From Euglena gracilis (Eukaryota > Euglenida > Euglenophyceae > Euglenales), in contig CP154954.1 of assembly GCA_039621445.1 (NCBI GenBank), forward strand, positions 2,108,001 through 2,172,000: a stretch of 64,000 nt of DNA, written 5' to 3'. Shown one piece after another: positions 53,816 to 64,000 of this stretch. Position 1 is the first letter of the stretch, and every line of letters starts with the position of its first letter. The notes below the pieces were generated by a model. The model was not told the DNA's origin. It ran no database searches and saw only the letters and a program-made list of their open reading frames with translations. Position numbers and translations under genes: made by a program.

Positions 53816-54530
53816 ACACCGGCCTTGGGGACGAGGGGACCGTGACGTTGGCGGTGGCCAGGCCTGCACTTCAGCGATGTCATCCCCCATCCACAGGGGT
53901 GCCGGGGTGGATGGGTCACAGGAAGGTCGGGGCGGCCGGTGAGGGTGGGTGGAGGCCGTGACGGCCGGCCGCTGCCAAGGCAGAGGGGAGGAGCCGGGTG
54001 CAGGCTTTTGCTTAAGGGATTGCAGTACCCCCCCGGGGGGGGGGGGCTGGACTACAGCTAGTCCAAATTGCCTAGTGGTATTTCTAGCAGACGGGGTTCT
54101 GTTAGGGCTAGCTAGTGGAAAAAATTTTCCTGTGACCGACGCGGACCCCCAAAAATGGCTAAAAATGCCCGTTGGGAATTTTTGTAACGAAATCAGCCAA
54201 AAACCTACTCAAAACCTCATTTTTCCAGTTCGGGGACCCCCCGGAAACCCCCCACCCCCGGGGGTGGAAGTGGGTCTAGTTAGTCCACTTTTTTCCAGTG
54301 TCTAGCCGATTGGCTAGTCAGTACCCCCCCTTCCGGGGGTCCTTAAGCAAAAGCCTGGCCGGCAGGGAGTGGGGGCTGCCGAGGGCCCGGCCCATCCGCT
54401 GGAGGGGAGGGCTGGCAGGAAGCGGACCACACATAGCTGGTGTTGCACTGTGGGGGTGGGGGTTGGGGAAGCGAAGGGGTGGCCCCGGCGCTGCGGACCA
54501 ACGCCGCGTTGCAGAAGGTGAACCTCAGAT
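53816..54530 (+). pseudogene. LRR exon pair, type 2, unit 2, with MITE in the intron
   Basis: Exon at 53816 reads TGLGDEGTVTLAVARPALQR. The partner at 54472-54530 reads GVAPALRTNAALQKVNLR before GTATGG. The MITE at 54001-54357 lies in the space between them. Confidence 0.55.
54001..54357. mobile_element. hAT-type MITE, CAGGCTTTTGCTTAAGG family (copy 2)
   Basis: The same 17-base perfect inverted ends as 12163-12597, in reverse orientation. Flanks are GCCGGGTG and GCCGGCAG (6 of 8). The matching places in sister units (51478 and 59339) read GCCGGGTGGGAGTGGGG without the element, giving the empty site and confirming the insertion. Confidence 0.92.
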
Positions 54531-54847
54531 GTATGGCCCCTCTCTGCGGTTCCTGTCACACACGTTGGTGTATTGGTGTGACGGGGAGGTGCCGTAGCAA
54601 AACCGTTTGTGTTAAAATGGTATCGATCATATTTTCCACCACCTGCCATTGTGGGGTGGGGGGACAATGTGGTACCGTCGGATTCCAGCCAGCAGCATTG
54701 GGGGGGGGGGGCTGATCCATGTCTTAGGACATGGAACAGTGCAATGCCTGTGGTGGTTTGTCGCACCAAACTCACAATGTTCTGTTTATTGTTAATCTGC
54801 ACTGAAAGGGGTATTTGTCCCCACATTTCTAGCAAAGCACCTGCTGA

Positions 54848-55735
54848 ATTGCACAAAGCACTGTGAGCGAAGTGACTCGTGTGTGACACAACACCTTCCC
54901 ATCAAAGCGAGGAGATGAACCCTACAGCACCTCGGAGGTGTATTTTGGTTACGAAAGGATCATTTTTTTTACTGCAACAAACATTGCAGATGAATACTTT
55001 GGGTTTTCTTGAGCCGGAGGTGACCCTACCCGAGGGGGGGTCCAGACTGCCAGTAACTTTTTTCCAGTCATCACCTCCCAGCTGGGCTGGGATCCACACC
55101 CTGTTGTGGGTCCGTTGGGATACAGTTTAGGCCAAGCCAGCGAAGCCGGGCAGTTACCGATAATGTTTTCAGCGCAAAGCCACAAAATTTTGGAGAAAAG
55201 GGTCAAAAATGGCCAAAAATGTATTTTTTAGGTGCTTTTTGAGTTTTCACCTCCTGATTTTGCTTAAAAATGGCAACGCGGCTCGATTTAGGTTTTTTGG
55301 GGGGGACTTCTTGGGTACCTGTCCCCCCAGCCAGCAACTTTTTCCAGCTGGCCCGCAGTTTTTGTCTGTTTTTGCTTATTTCCACCTTAGAGCCTGTGGC
55401 TACCGTGACCCACAGTTCGTTCCCGTGTTCTTTGTCACTTCCCTTCTTCCCCTTGCCCTGCGCAGGGAACTCCATCGGGTCGGAGGGCGCCAAAGCGTTG
55501 GCGGAGGCCAGGGCTGCGCTTCTGAACGGGGGAAGGTTGCCACCCCCCGGGGGGTGGGGGAAGGTTTGGGGCGGTGGGGGAAGGGTCAGCGTTGGGGATG
55601 GGACTGCCGCGTCAGGGGCACCAAACCACACACCCCACCCTCCCCAAGGTGCGGGCGTGTGGGGTGTGGGGGTGAGAAGCGGAGGGCTGGCCCCGGCTCT
55701 CCGGACTAACGCCACGCTGCGGGAGGTGAACCTCC
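54848..55735. repeat. Recent duplication, copy 1
   Basis: Nearly identical to 59821-60708 (offset 4973), including LRR type 1 exons. Divergence rises just after the second LRR exon. Confidence 0.9.
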
Positions 55736-55738
55736 TTG
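55466..55738 (+). pseudogene. LRR exon pair, type 1, unit 3
   Basis: Exon from 55466 reads NSIGSEGAKALAEA. Exon 55680-55738 reads GLAPALRTNATLREVNLL before GTATGC. Confidence 0.58.
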
Positions 55739-57074
55739 GTATGCCCCCTCCCCTCCCCTCCCGTACCGTTCCGTGGGGTGTTTCTCTCCACCGCGATGGG
55801 CCGGTGCTGTGAAAAGGAACCACCGCCACAAACCCCCCGTCGCCCATGGTCGCTGCTAGCTGATGCCCGCTGAATCGCTCGGTGCGGTTGGGTTGTTCTC
55901 GCTGGGTCTCGGCCATTGGTCCCCAGTCACGGCACGCGTCACCCCCCACCCCACTCCCTGAGTGTGGTGCCCCCGCCCGTCTCGTCCGGGCGGTGCGTCG
56001 TGTGGCGTGGAGTGGGGGGTTTCTCTTGATGGTTAATTGTGTCCTGAGTGTTTGCGGCACACGGCACATACGGCACATGTGTTTCTCGGAAGTTCCGCAG
56101 CTGACCAAAGTTACACCCAAATTCTGCTGCCTCATTTTTGATTTGTTTTTTGAAATTTCAGAATAACTCTAAAATGAAGCAAAATGAATAAATTTGTCAA
56201 CATCAAAAGCCGCCTTTAACCTGCCCTGTCTAACCATATTTTCGTTTCAGTGTAAAGCTGTAAATAAGTTCATCAAGCACTTTTGTTGTATTTTGCTTCA
56301 TTTTTGAAATCGGTGGCATTTCGCGCTTTTGCAGCTTAAATACAGTGATTCCTCGGGCCAGGTAAGGAATTACGGGAGCCCTCATGGAACGCAATTTTTA
56401 TTTTCCACCCATCCCAAGCTCTGGCGTGTTTGCGACACCAAACAGTGCTGCAAGCCCCCCACTCTACCATTCTCGTCCATCCCGTCTTTGGGCCGACAGA
56501 AACTGTTTTGTGCAGTCCAGTTTGGGACGTTTTTTCTGGGCCCCAAAATTGCGAAATACCAAATATCTCGAAAATGAAGCAGAATCAAACAGAATGTCCA
56601 GATATCTAAATTGAAACCTTAAGAATGCCCAATTAAAACTTTTTTATTGCCGCCAAGCCTGAGAAATGGCTGATTTACACTCCCAATCAGCATTGCAGGC
56701 TTGTCTGGGCTGTGATGGGCCGCTGGGCCGGGCCGGGTATGTTGCTGTTCATCACAAAGAGCTCAGCACCAAAGAAAACGTGGCAATTCCAGACCCCCCC
56801 TCCAACGCACCACTCAGGGCCAACCCAAAAAAGGTCGACAATTTGCGCCTTTGCGATTTTTAAGCAATTTTTCCGAATTTTCACCCAAACAATGCCGAAA
56901 ATTAATATTTTTCACCGATTTTTGGTTGGCAAATTCTTTTCAACGCTCTGCACTGCCCAAAGAGTCACCCGGACCACGAGAGGGGAAGGGTGACTCTTAG
57001 GCACCCCCTGCATTCCAATAAAAAAAACGGTGTTTTTTCTTAGGGTTTCAAGGCATGCCTGCTGCTGCCCAAAG

Positions 57075-57077
<3 letters not shown>

Positions 57078-57141
<64 letters not shown>

Positions 57142-57152
57142 GCGCGCGCGCG
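57078..57152. repeat. (CA)n microsatellite with CG tail
   Basis: About 31 uninterrupted CA units, then GGGCGCGCGCGCGCGG. Alternating purine-pyrimidine, Z-DNA prone. Confidence 0.97.
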
Positions 57153-57923
57153 CGGATGCGCAAAGAGCACGGATGCCCGAACACGCAAAGAGGCAGTTCG
57201 CGGTTGTTAATATCGCAGATGAAACCCCTTTTTGTTTTCTTGAGTCGGAGGTGACCCTACACGGGGGGGGGGGGTCCAGACTGCGCTGTAATTACACCAG
57301 AGTTACTCACCCGGCCAGGGGGAGCAACAAAAGAGCACTGGTGTAAGGGGTCCTTGGCCACTTACCACACAGCAAACTGGGCCAGAAACGAAGATAGTGC
57401 CGGCCATAAACAGACAAGAAGCCTTAGTGCAACAAAGGGGGGTTCCAGACTGCCAGCAACTTTTTCCAGCATGCACTTCCCAGCTGGGCTGGGATCCACA
57501 CCCTGTGGTGGGTCCGCTGAAATAAAATTTGGGCCAAACCAGCGAAGCCAGGCAGTAACGATAACGTTTCGGCGCAAAGCCTCAAAATTTTTGGAGACAT
57601 GGGTCAAAAGTAGCCTAAAAAGTGGTTTTCCAGGTGCTTTTTGAGTTTTTACCTCCTGATTTTGAGGGGAAAAATGGCAACGCATCTCGATTTTTGCTTT
57701 TGGGGGGTACATCTTGGGTACCTGCCGGATGCTCAACCTCACAGGACCCGGGGGGTGATTCAGCCTGCACTTTTCTTCCCCCCAGCCAGCAACTTTTTCC
57801 AGGTGGCCCACAGTATTTTTATTTCTTTTTGGCTTATTTCCACCTTAGAGCCTGTGGCTACCGTGACCCACAGTTCGTTCCCGTGTTCTTTGTCACTTCC
57901 CTTCTTCCTCTTGCCCTGCGCAG

Positions 57924-58198
57924 GCAACGCCATCGGGCCGGAGGGCGCCAAAGCGTTGGCGGAGGCCAGGGCTGCGCTTCTGAATGGGGGAAGGTTGCCA
58001 CACACCCGGGGGTAGGGGAAGTGTTGGGGCGGTGGGGGAATGGTCAGCGTTGGGGATGGGGCTGCCGCGTCAGGGGCACCAAACCACACACCCAACCCTC
58101 CCCAAGGTGTGTGGGGGTGTGGGGTGTGGGGGTGAGAAGCGGAGGGCTGGCCCCGGCTCTCCGGACTAACGCCACGCTGCAGGAGGTGGACCTCGGCT
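57924..58198 (+). pseudogene. LRR exon pair, type 1, unit 4
   Basis: Exon 57924-58011 reads NAIGPEGAKALAEA. Exon 58140-58198 reads GLAPALRTNATLQEVDLG before GTATGC. Confidence 0.58.
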
Positions 58199-59160
58199 GT
58201 ATGCCCCCTCCCCTCCCGTCCCGTTCCGTGGGGTGTTTCTCTCCACCGCGATGGGCCAGTGCTGTGAAAAGGAACCGCCGCCACAAACCCCCCGTCGGCC
58301 CAAGGGCTGTGTGAATCGCTCGGCGTGGTTGGGTTGTTGTCGCTGGGTCTCGGCCATTGGTCCCCAGTCACGGCACGCGTCACCCCCCACCCCACTCACC
58401 TGGGTGTGGTGCCCCCGCCCGTCTCGTCCGGGCGGTGCTTCATGCGGCGTGGAGTGGGGGGTTTCTCTTGATGGTTAATTGTGTCCTGAGTGCTTGCGGT
58501 GTACTGGGGGATCAGGCCCAAGGATTAGCCGAGCTATGTAGCTGACCAAAGTTACACCCAAATTTTGCTGCCTCATTTTTGATATGTTTTTTTTGAAATT
58601 TGAAAATATATCTGAAATTCAGCAAAATGAGTAGATTTTCAACATCAAAAGCAGCCTTTAAACTGCCCTGTCTAACCATATTTTGGTTTCAGTGTAAAGC
58701 CGTAATTAAATTCATCAAGCATTTTTGCTGGAATTTGATGTTTTGCTTCATTTTTGAAATTGTTGGCATTTCGCTATTTTGCGGCTTAAATACAGTGATT
58801 ACTCGGGCCAGGTGAGGAATTATGGGAGCCCTCATGGGACGCAGTTTTTATTCTCCCCCGCTTCCTGCGGTCCCGCCCATCCCAAGCTCTGGCGTGTTTG
58901 CGACACCAAACAGTGCTGCAAGCTCCCCACTCTACCAGTCTCGTCCATCCAGTCTTTGGGCCGACAAAAACTGTTTTGTGCAGTCTAGTTTGGGACGTTT
59001 TTTCCTTGGTCCCATCATTACAAAATGCCGAATAACTCGGAAATTAAGCAGAATCAAGCAGAATGTCCGGATATCCAAATTGGAACCTTAAAGATGCCCA
59101 ACTAAACTGTTTTTTATTGCCCCTTTCCCCTCCCTCTGCCACCTGCTGTCCGGCACGTAG

Positions 59161-59514
59161 GCACCGGCATTGGGGACGAGGGGACCGTAGCGTTGGCGGT
59201 GGCCAGGCCTGCGCTTCAGCGATGTCATCCCCCTCCCCTGGGGGTGTCGGGGTGGATGGGGCACAGGAAGGCCTGGGCGGCCGGTGAGGGGCGGGTGGAG
59301 GCGGTGCCGGCCGGCCGCTGCCAAGGCAGAGGGGAGGGGCCGGGTGGGAGTGGGGGCTGCCGAGGGCCCGGCCCATCCGCTGGAGAGAAGGGCTATCAGT
59401 AAGCAGACCCCCCATGGCTGGTGTGGCACTGTGGGGTGGGGGTGGGTTGGGGAAGCGAAGGGGTGGCCCCGGCGCTGCGGACCAACTCCGCGTTGCAGAA
59501 GGTGGACCTCCACT
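59161..59514 (+). pseudogene. LRR exon pair, type 2, unit 3
   Basis: Acceptor CGGCACGTAG, then TGIGDEGTVALAVARPALQR. Exon 59456-59514 reads GVAPALRTNSALQKVDLH before GTATGT. Its region carries the empty site for the MITE at 54001. Confidence 0.55.
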
Positions 59515-59820
59515 GTATGTCCCCTCTCACGTTGGTGCATTGACGTGACGGGGAGGTGCCGTTGCAAAACAGTTTGTGTTGAAATGGTATCGATCCTATT
59601 TTCCACCACCTGCCATTGTGGGGTGGGGATCCAATGTGGTACCGTCGGATTCCAGCCAGCAGGATTGAGGGGGGGGGGAGGCTGATCCATGTTTGAGGAC
59701 ATGGAACATTGCAATGCCTGTGGTAGTTTATCGCACCAAACCCTCCCTATCCCGTTTTTTTTTGTTTCATTGTGCTGAAAGGGGTATTTGTCCCCACATT
59801 TTCAGCAAAGCACCTGCTGA

Positions 59821-60708
59821 ATTGCACAAAGCACTGTGAGCGAAGTGACTCGTGTGTGACACAACACCCTCCCATCAAAGCGAGGAGATGAAGCCTGCAG
59901 AACCTCGGAGGTGTATTTTGGTTACGAAAGGATCATTTTTTTTACTGCAACAAACATTGCAGATGAATACTTTGGGTTTTCTTGAGCCGGAGGTGACCCT
60001 ACCCGAGGGGGGGTCCAGACTGCCAGTAACTTTTTTCCAGTCATCACCTCCCAGCTGGGCTGGGATCCACACCCTGTTGTGGGTCCGTTGGGATACAGTT
60101 TAGGCCAAGCCAGCGAAGCCGGGCAGTTACCGATAATGTTTTCAGCGCAAAGCCACAAAATTTTGGAGAAAAGGGTCAAAAATGGCCAAAAATGTATTTT
60201 TTAGGTGCTTTTTGAGTTTTCACCTCCTGATTTTGCTTAAAAATGGCAACGCGGCTCGATTTAGGTTTTTTTGGGGGGACTTCTTGGGTACCTGTCCCCC
60301 CAGCCAGCAACTTTTTCCAGCTGGCCCGCAGTTTTTGTCTGTTTTTGCTTATTTCCACCTTAGAGCCTGTGGCTACCGTGACCCACAGTTCGTTCCCGTG
60401 TTCTTTGTCCCTTCCCTTCTTCCCCTTGCCCTGCGCAGGGAACTCCATCGGGTCGGAGGGCGCCAAAGCGTTGGCGCAGGCCAGGGCTACGCTTCTGAAC
60501 GGGGGAAGGTTGCCACACACCCGGGGGTAGGGGAAGTGTTGGGGTGGTGGGGGAAGGGTCAGCGTTGGGGATGGGACTGCCGCGTCAGGGGCACCAAACC
60601 ACACACACCACCCTCCCCAAGGTGTGGGGGTGTGGGGTGTGGGGGTGAGAGGCGGAGGGCTGGCCCCGGCTCTCCGGACTAACGCCACGCTGCGGGAGGT
60701 GAACCTCA
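59821..60708. repeat. Recent duplication, copy 2
   Basis: Partner of 54848-55735. Confidence 0.9.
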
Positions 60709-60711
60709 GCC
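60439..60711 (+). pseudogene. LRR exon pair, type 1, unit 5
   Basis: Exon 60439-60526 reads NSIGSEGAKALAQA. The second exon near 60653 reads GLAPALRTNATLREVNLS before GTATGC, but its acceptor GAGAAG has changed to GAGAGG. This change suggests decay of splicing here. Confidence 0.52.
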
Positions 60712-61746
60712 GTATGCCCCCTCCCGTCACGTCCCATTGTGTGGGGTGTTTCTCTCCACCACGATGGGACGGTGCTGTGAAACGGAACCCCCGCCAGGAA
60801 CCCCCCCGTCGGCCCAAGGGGTTTGTGAATCGCTCGGTACAGTTGTGTTATTCTCGCTGGGTCTCGGCCATTGGTTCCCAGTCACGGCACGCGTCTCCCC
60901 CCACCCCCCTCCCTGGATGTTTGTACCCCCGCCCGTCTCGTCCGGGCAGAGCTTCATGCGGCGTGGAGTGGGGGGTTTATCTTGATGGTTAATTGTGTCC
61001 TGAGTGCTTGCGGTGTGCTGGGGGATCAGGCCCAAGGATAGGCCGAGCTGCCCAAAGGGACCAACAAAAAAAATCAAGCCCGTGTAAACGCCGTGTGCAC
61101 ATGTCTTTCTCGGAAGTTTCGCAGCTGACCAAAGTTACACCCAAATTTTGCTGCCTCATTTTTGGTTTTTTTTTGAAATTTGAGAATATCTCTAAAATGA
61201 AGCAAAATGAATAAAATTTTCAAGATCAAAAGCAGCTCCTAAACTGCCCTGTCTAATTGTGTTTTGGTTTCAGTGTAAAGGCCGTATTTAAGTTCATCAA
61301 GCACTTTTGCTGGAATTTGATGGATTTTGCTTCATTTTTAAAATTGTTGGCATTTCGCGATTTTGTGGCTTAAATACAGTGATTCCTCGGGCCAAGTAGG
61401 GAATTACGGGAGCCCGCATGGAACTGAATTTCCCCCCCCCCACTTCCTGCGGTCCCGCCCATCCCAGGCTCTGGCGTGTTTGCGACACCAAACAGTGCTG
61501 CAAGCCCCCCAATCTACCATTCTCGTCCATCCCGTCTTTGGACCAAAAAAAATGTTTTGAACAGTCCAGTTTGGGACGTTTTTCCTGGGCCCCAAAATTT
61601 GAAAATGCCAAATATCTCGAAAATGAAGCAGAATCAAGCAGAATGTCCGGATATCCATATTGAAACCTTAAGAATGCCCAATTGAACAGTTTTTGAGTGC
61701 CGCCAAGCCTGAGATATGGCTGATTTACAATTCCAATCAGCACCGC

Positions 61747-62750
61747 AAATTATTTGATTGAGTTTTTCACTTTTTGCCTGGTGTCGAACCCGCCTTGTCT
61801 TGGGTCAAAAAATAAATTTAACGTTTCTCAAAAATGGTGGGGAATCAAAGTAAATGTCCTGAGATTCAAATTGAAGGCTTTAAATTGCTTCGTTAAGCAG
61901 TATTTTGATTTCCCCGCAACTCCCCGCCTACCCTGAGTTACGGCTACTTTTTGGCCAATTTTGGGCCATTTTGTACAGTTTTGGCTTGTTTTGATTTTGC
62001 CGTTTTTTGGCCATTTTCAGGTCAAAAAGTCGAAAAATTAGGCCAAAAATTGTCTTTTTGGGCAGAAGTGCATCAAGAATCCAAAAAAAATCGTTGCAAA
62101 ATATTATAACAAAAAAGCGCCGAAGGAAAAAAAAATAACCTCTGTGTGGTTCCTGGGTGCCTAGCCAGGCTCAGGAGGGGGGTCTACCCGTTTAGGGTAT
62201 GTTAAACCCTGGGCTTAAAATGATACAACTTAATTTGTCATTTTGTAATTCCTTACAACATCATTTATCATATTTATTTTTTTCATGAAAAGAAACCAAA
62301 ATGCATGCAAAAAAGCAGGAAAATTAGGAAGAAGCTAAATAAAAAAGCCTCGTATCCTTTTTGGCACACATTTGATTTACATTGTACGAGTTATCAATTA
62401 CATCGAAGACCATGTTTATAGTTTCTAGGTCTAAAGGAAAACAAACCATTTTCTTCATGTTGGTTTTGGCATCACGAAAACCCCCTCAAATGCAGAAAAA
62501 AAATGGGAACCGGCCGGGGTGAGGATATTGTGGAAGGAAACCGGAATTCTTCTTTGGACACAAAGCCAGAGAATGTATCAGTCCAGCACCATATGTAAGG
62601 ATAAAACACTTAATTTTTTTTCGGTTGTTTTCTCTCGTTTTCTCTCATTATGATTTCCATCACCAATTTGTTCTGAAATTTCAGCAAAGCTTGAAAGACC
62701 AAAGAAAATCAGACCAAAAACGAAATACATCAATTTGGGTCTCTCTGTAT
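61747..62750. repeat. Long dispersed repeat, module B (copy 2)
   Basis: Matches 1043-2064. It starts abruptly after the LRR array sequence (AATTCCAATCAGCACCGC) and passes at 62750 into the link and module A. Confidence 0.9.
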
Positions 62751-64000
62751 TTGGTAATCAAAACAGGAATTCTGGTTAGTTGCAATTTTTACTAATATTT
62801 GGCATTTTCAATGGGGGGATGTGGGGGTGGGTCCACAGCATTCCCGCATTTTTTGATTATCACGACTCCCACGGTTTACTGAAAAAGAAACCAGGAAACA
62901 GTTTATGGGAGGGATGGGGGGGGGTCGCTGAGCTCTTATCCTTTTATGGGTGAGAGCGAACCTTTCCACTGCGGAAAAGGGGGGTCGTCCCCCCCCCCCC
63001 CGGGTCGGGGCCACCAGGAGAACCGGCAAATTATCACCATGACCCGGGTCCCGAATTTTTTTTCCAGTTGCGAGCGACTGGATCTCAGTTTCCGAATCAC
63101 CTCCGTTTGACCTGCAACTCCCTGCCAGGCCTGAGTTATTCACTGGGTAGGACTGGCCCGCCCCCCCTTCCGACTCTGCCATTTCGCTGGGGTCCAAAAT
63201 ATCTCAGAAAACGTACAATTTTTCCAGAAATGTCGGTCTGACGAAATGCACCCCCGGAGGCCCTCTATCACCGCCCCATAATCACCGTTTTGGCTGCCGA
63301 GACGCCTGGCCCGTGTTCCGGCGCGCTTTTGCAACTCAGAACGGGCATTTTGCAGTGTTTTTTTTGGGCTGTTTCTGGGTCAAAAAAAATCGATTTTTTT
63401 TCAAATATCTCGACAATGAAGTAAAATAAAAGAATGTCCGGAGAGCAAAAATGAAGCCTTTGGAACGCTGTACCCAACCATGGTTTTCTTTTCCCTCGAC
63501 TCTTCGTGTAGCCCGAGTTACGGCCATTTTTTGGCCCATTTTGGCCCATTTTTGGGCCATTTTGGGCTGTTTTTTGGGGGGGTCAAAAAAACCACGTTGA
63601 GACCTAAATTGAGGCCCTTACGAGCCCTTACGATGCTCTATCTAATTGTGTTTTGATTTCCCCGCAACTCCCCGCCTGGCCCAAAATATGGCCAATTTAT
63701 GGCCCAAAACAGCGCGGCATGGCTGTTTTCGGAATCACGGAGAAACTATGAAGGAAAATGAGGTGGGAACAGGGTTGTAGTGTTTTGGCTGATCTGACAC
63801 TGGGGCTTTGCTGTAGGCAGTTCGCCGCTGTTGGTGGGGGGTTCTTTCCCGGTATCTGCGTTCTTGTTGTTCCATTTGCTATTGACCCAAATTATTTGAT
63901 TGAGTTTTTCACTTTTTGCCTGGTGTCGAACCCGCCTTGTCTTGGGTCAAAAAATAAATTTAAAGTTTCTCAAAATTGGTGGGGAATCAAAGTAAATGTC
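62749..64000. repeat. Long dispersed repeat: link, module A and start of B (copy 3)
   Basis: Link to 62838, module A to 63757, then module B to the window end, in the same order as 1-1160. It shows that A followed by B is the standard unit. Confidence 0.92.

Noticed and set aside
57030-57254. Thr/His repeat protein
   Set aside because: It is only the (CA)n microsatellite.

Overview
The window is nuclear DNA of a eukaryote, most likely a unicellular alga or other protist. It has spliced genes with ordinary GT-AG introns, GC-richer exons in AT-richer DNA, a CHMP1-type ESCRT-III exon, PHD, EF-hand and ribonuclease-inhibitor-type LRR exons, two kinds of reverse transcriptase, many hAT-type MITEs and two short TTAGGG-type telomeric motifs. 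I cannot name the species. There is no bacterial gene organisation, so most long open frames are shadows over low-complexity DNA. Poly-G/poly-C runs of 6 to 13 bases are everywhere and change length between duplicate copies. Frame breaks at such runs may therefore be real decay or sequencing error.

Layout: (1) 1-2064 is a long dispersed repeat (modules A and B), seen again at 29444-30448, 61747-62750 and 62749-64000. (2) 2-19 kb holds scattered candidate exons: a Tudor-like gene at 3.1-3.6 kb, a pair of paralogous terminal exons at 5.3 and 7.6 kb, and minus-strand genes at 12-14 and 14.7-18 kb that include EF-hand exons. Four hAT-type MITEs, a 792-bp tandem duplication and microsatellites interrupt them. 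(3) 19-27 kb is mostly nested G-tract elements around one clear gene fragment, a CHMP1 exon at 23.1 kb. (4) 27.0-28.4 kb looks like a TIR-bounded element carrying an unknown gene split by a perfect hAT MITE. A paralogue at 30.5 kb is separated from a PHD finger by a 1.5-kb TIR element. (5) 33-36 kb holds foldback elements. (6) 35865-44191 is an 8.3-kb inverted repeat with arms of about 2.3 kb. Its core carries an RT-RNase H polyprotein with a 2A-like motif and a truncated LINE reverse transcriptase. (7) 44.5-48.4 kb is a coiled-coil coding region filled with short GC hairpins. (8) 48.4-61.7 kb is a degenerate tandem array of LRR exon pairs, which joins repeat B at 61747.

No operon or pathway logic links these genes. 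The window reads as a repeat-dominated interval where mobile elements have repeatedly landed in and duplicated pieces of genes. The best candidates for something undescribed are the hairpin-studded coiled-coil gene, the inverted-repeat retroelement locus, the 27-28 kb element with its PHD-linked paralogue, and the G-tract foldback families.
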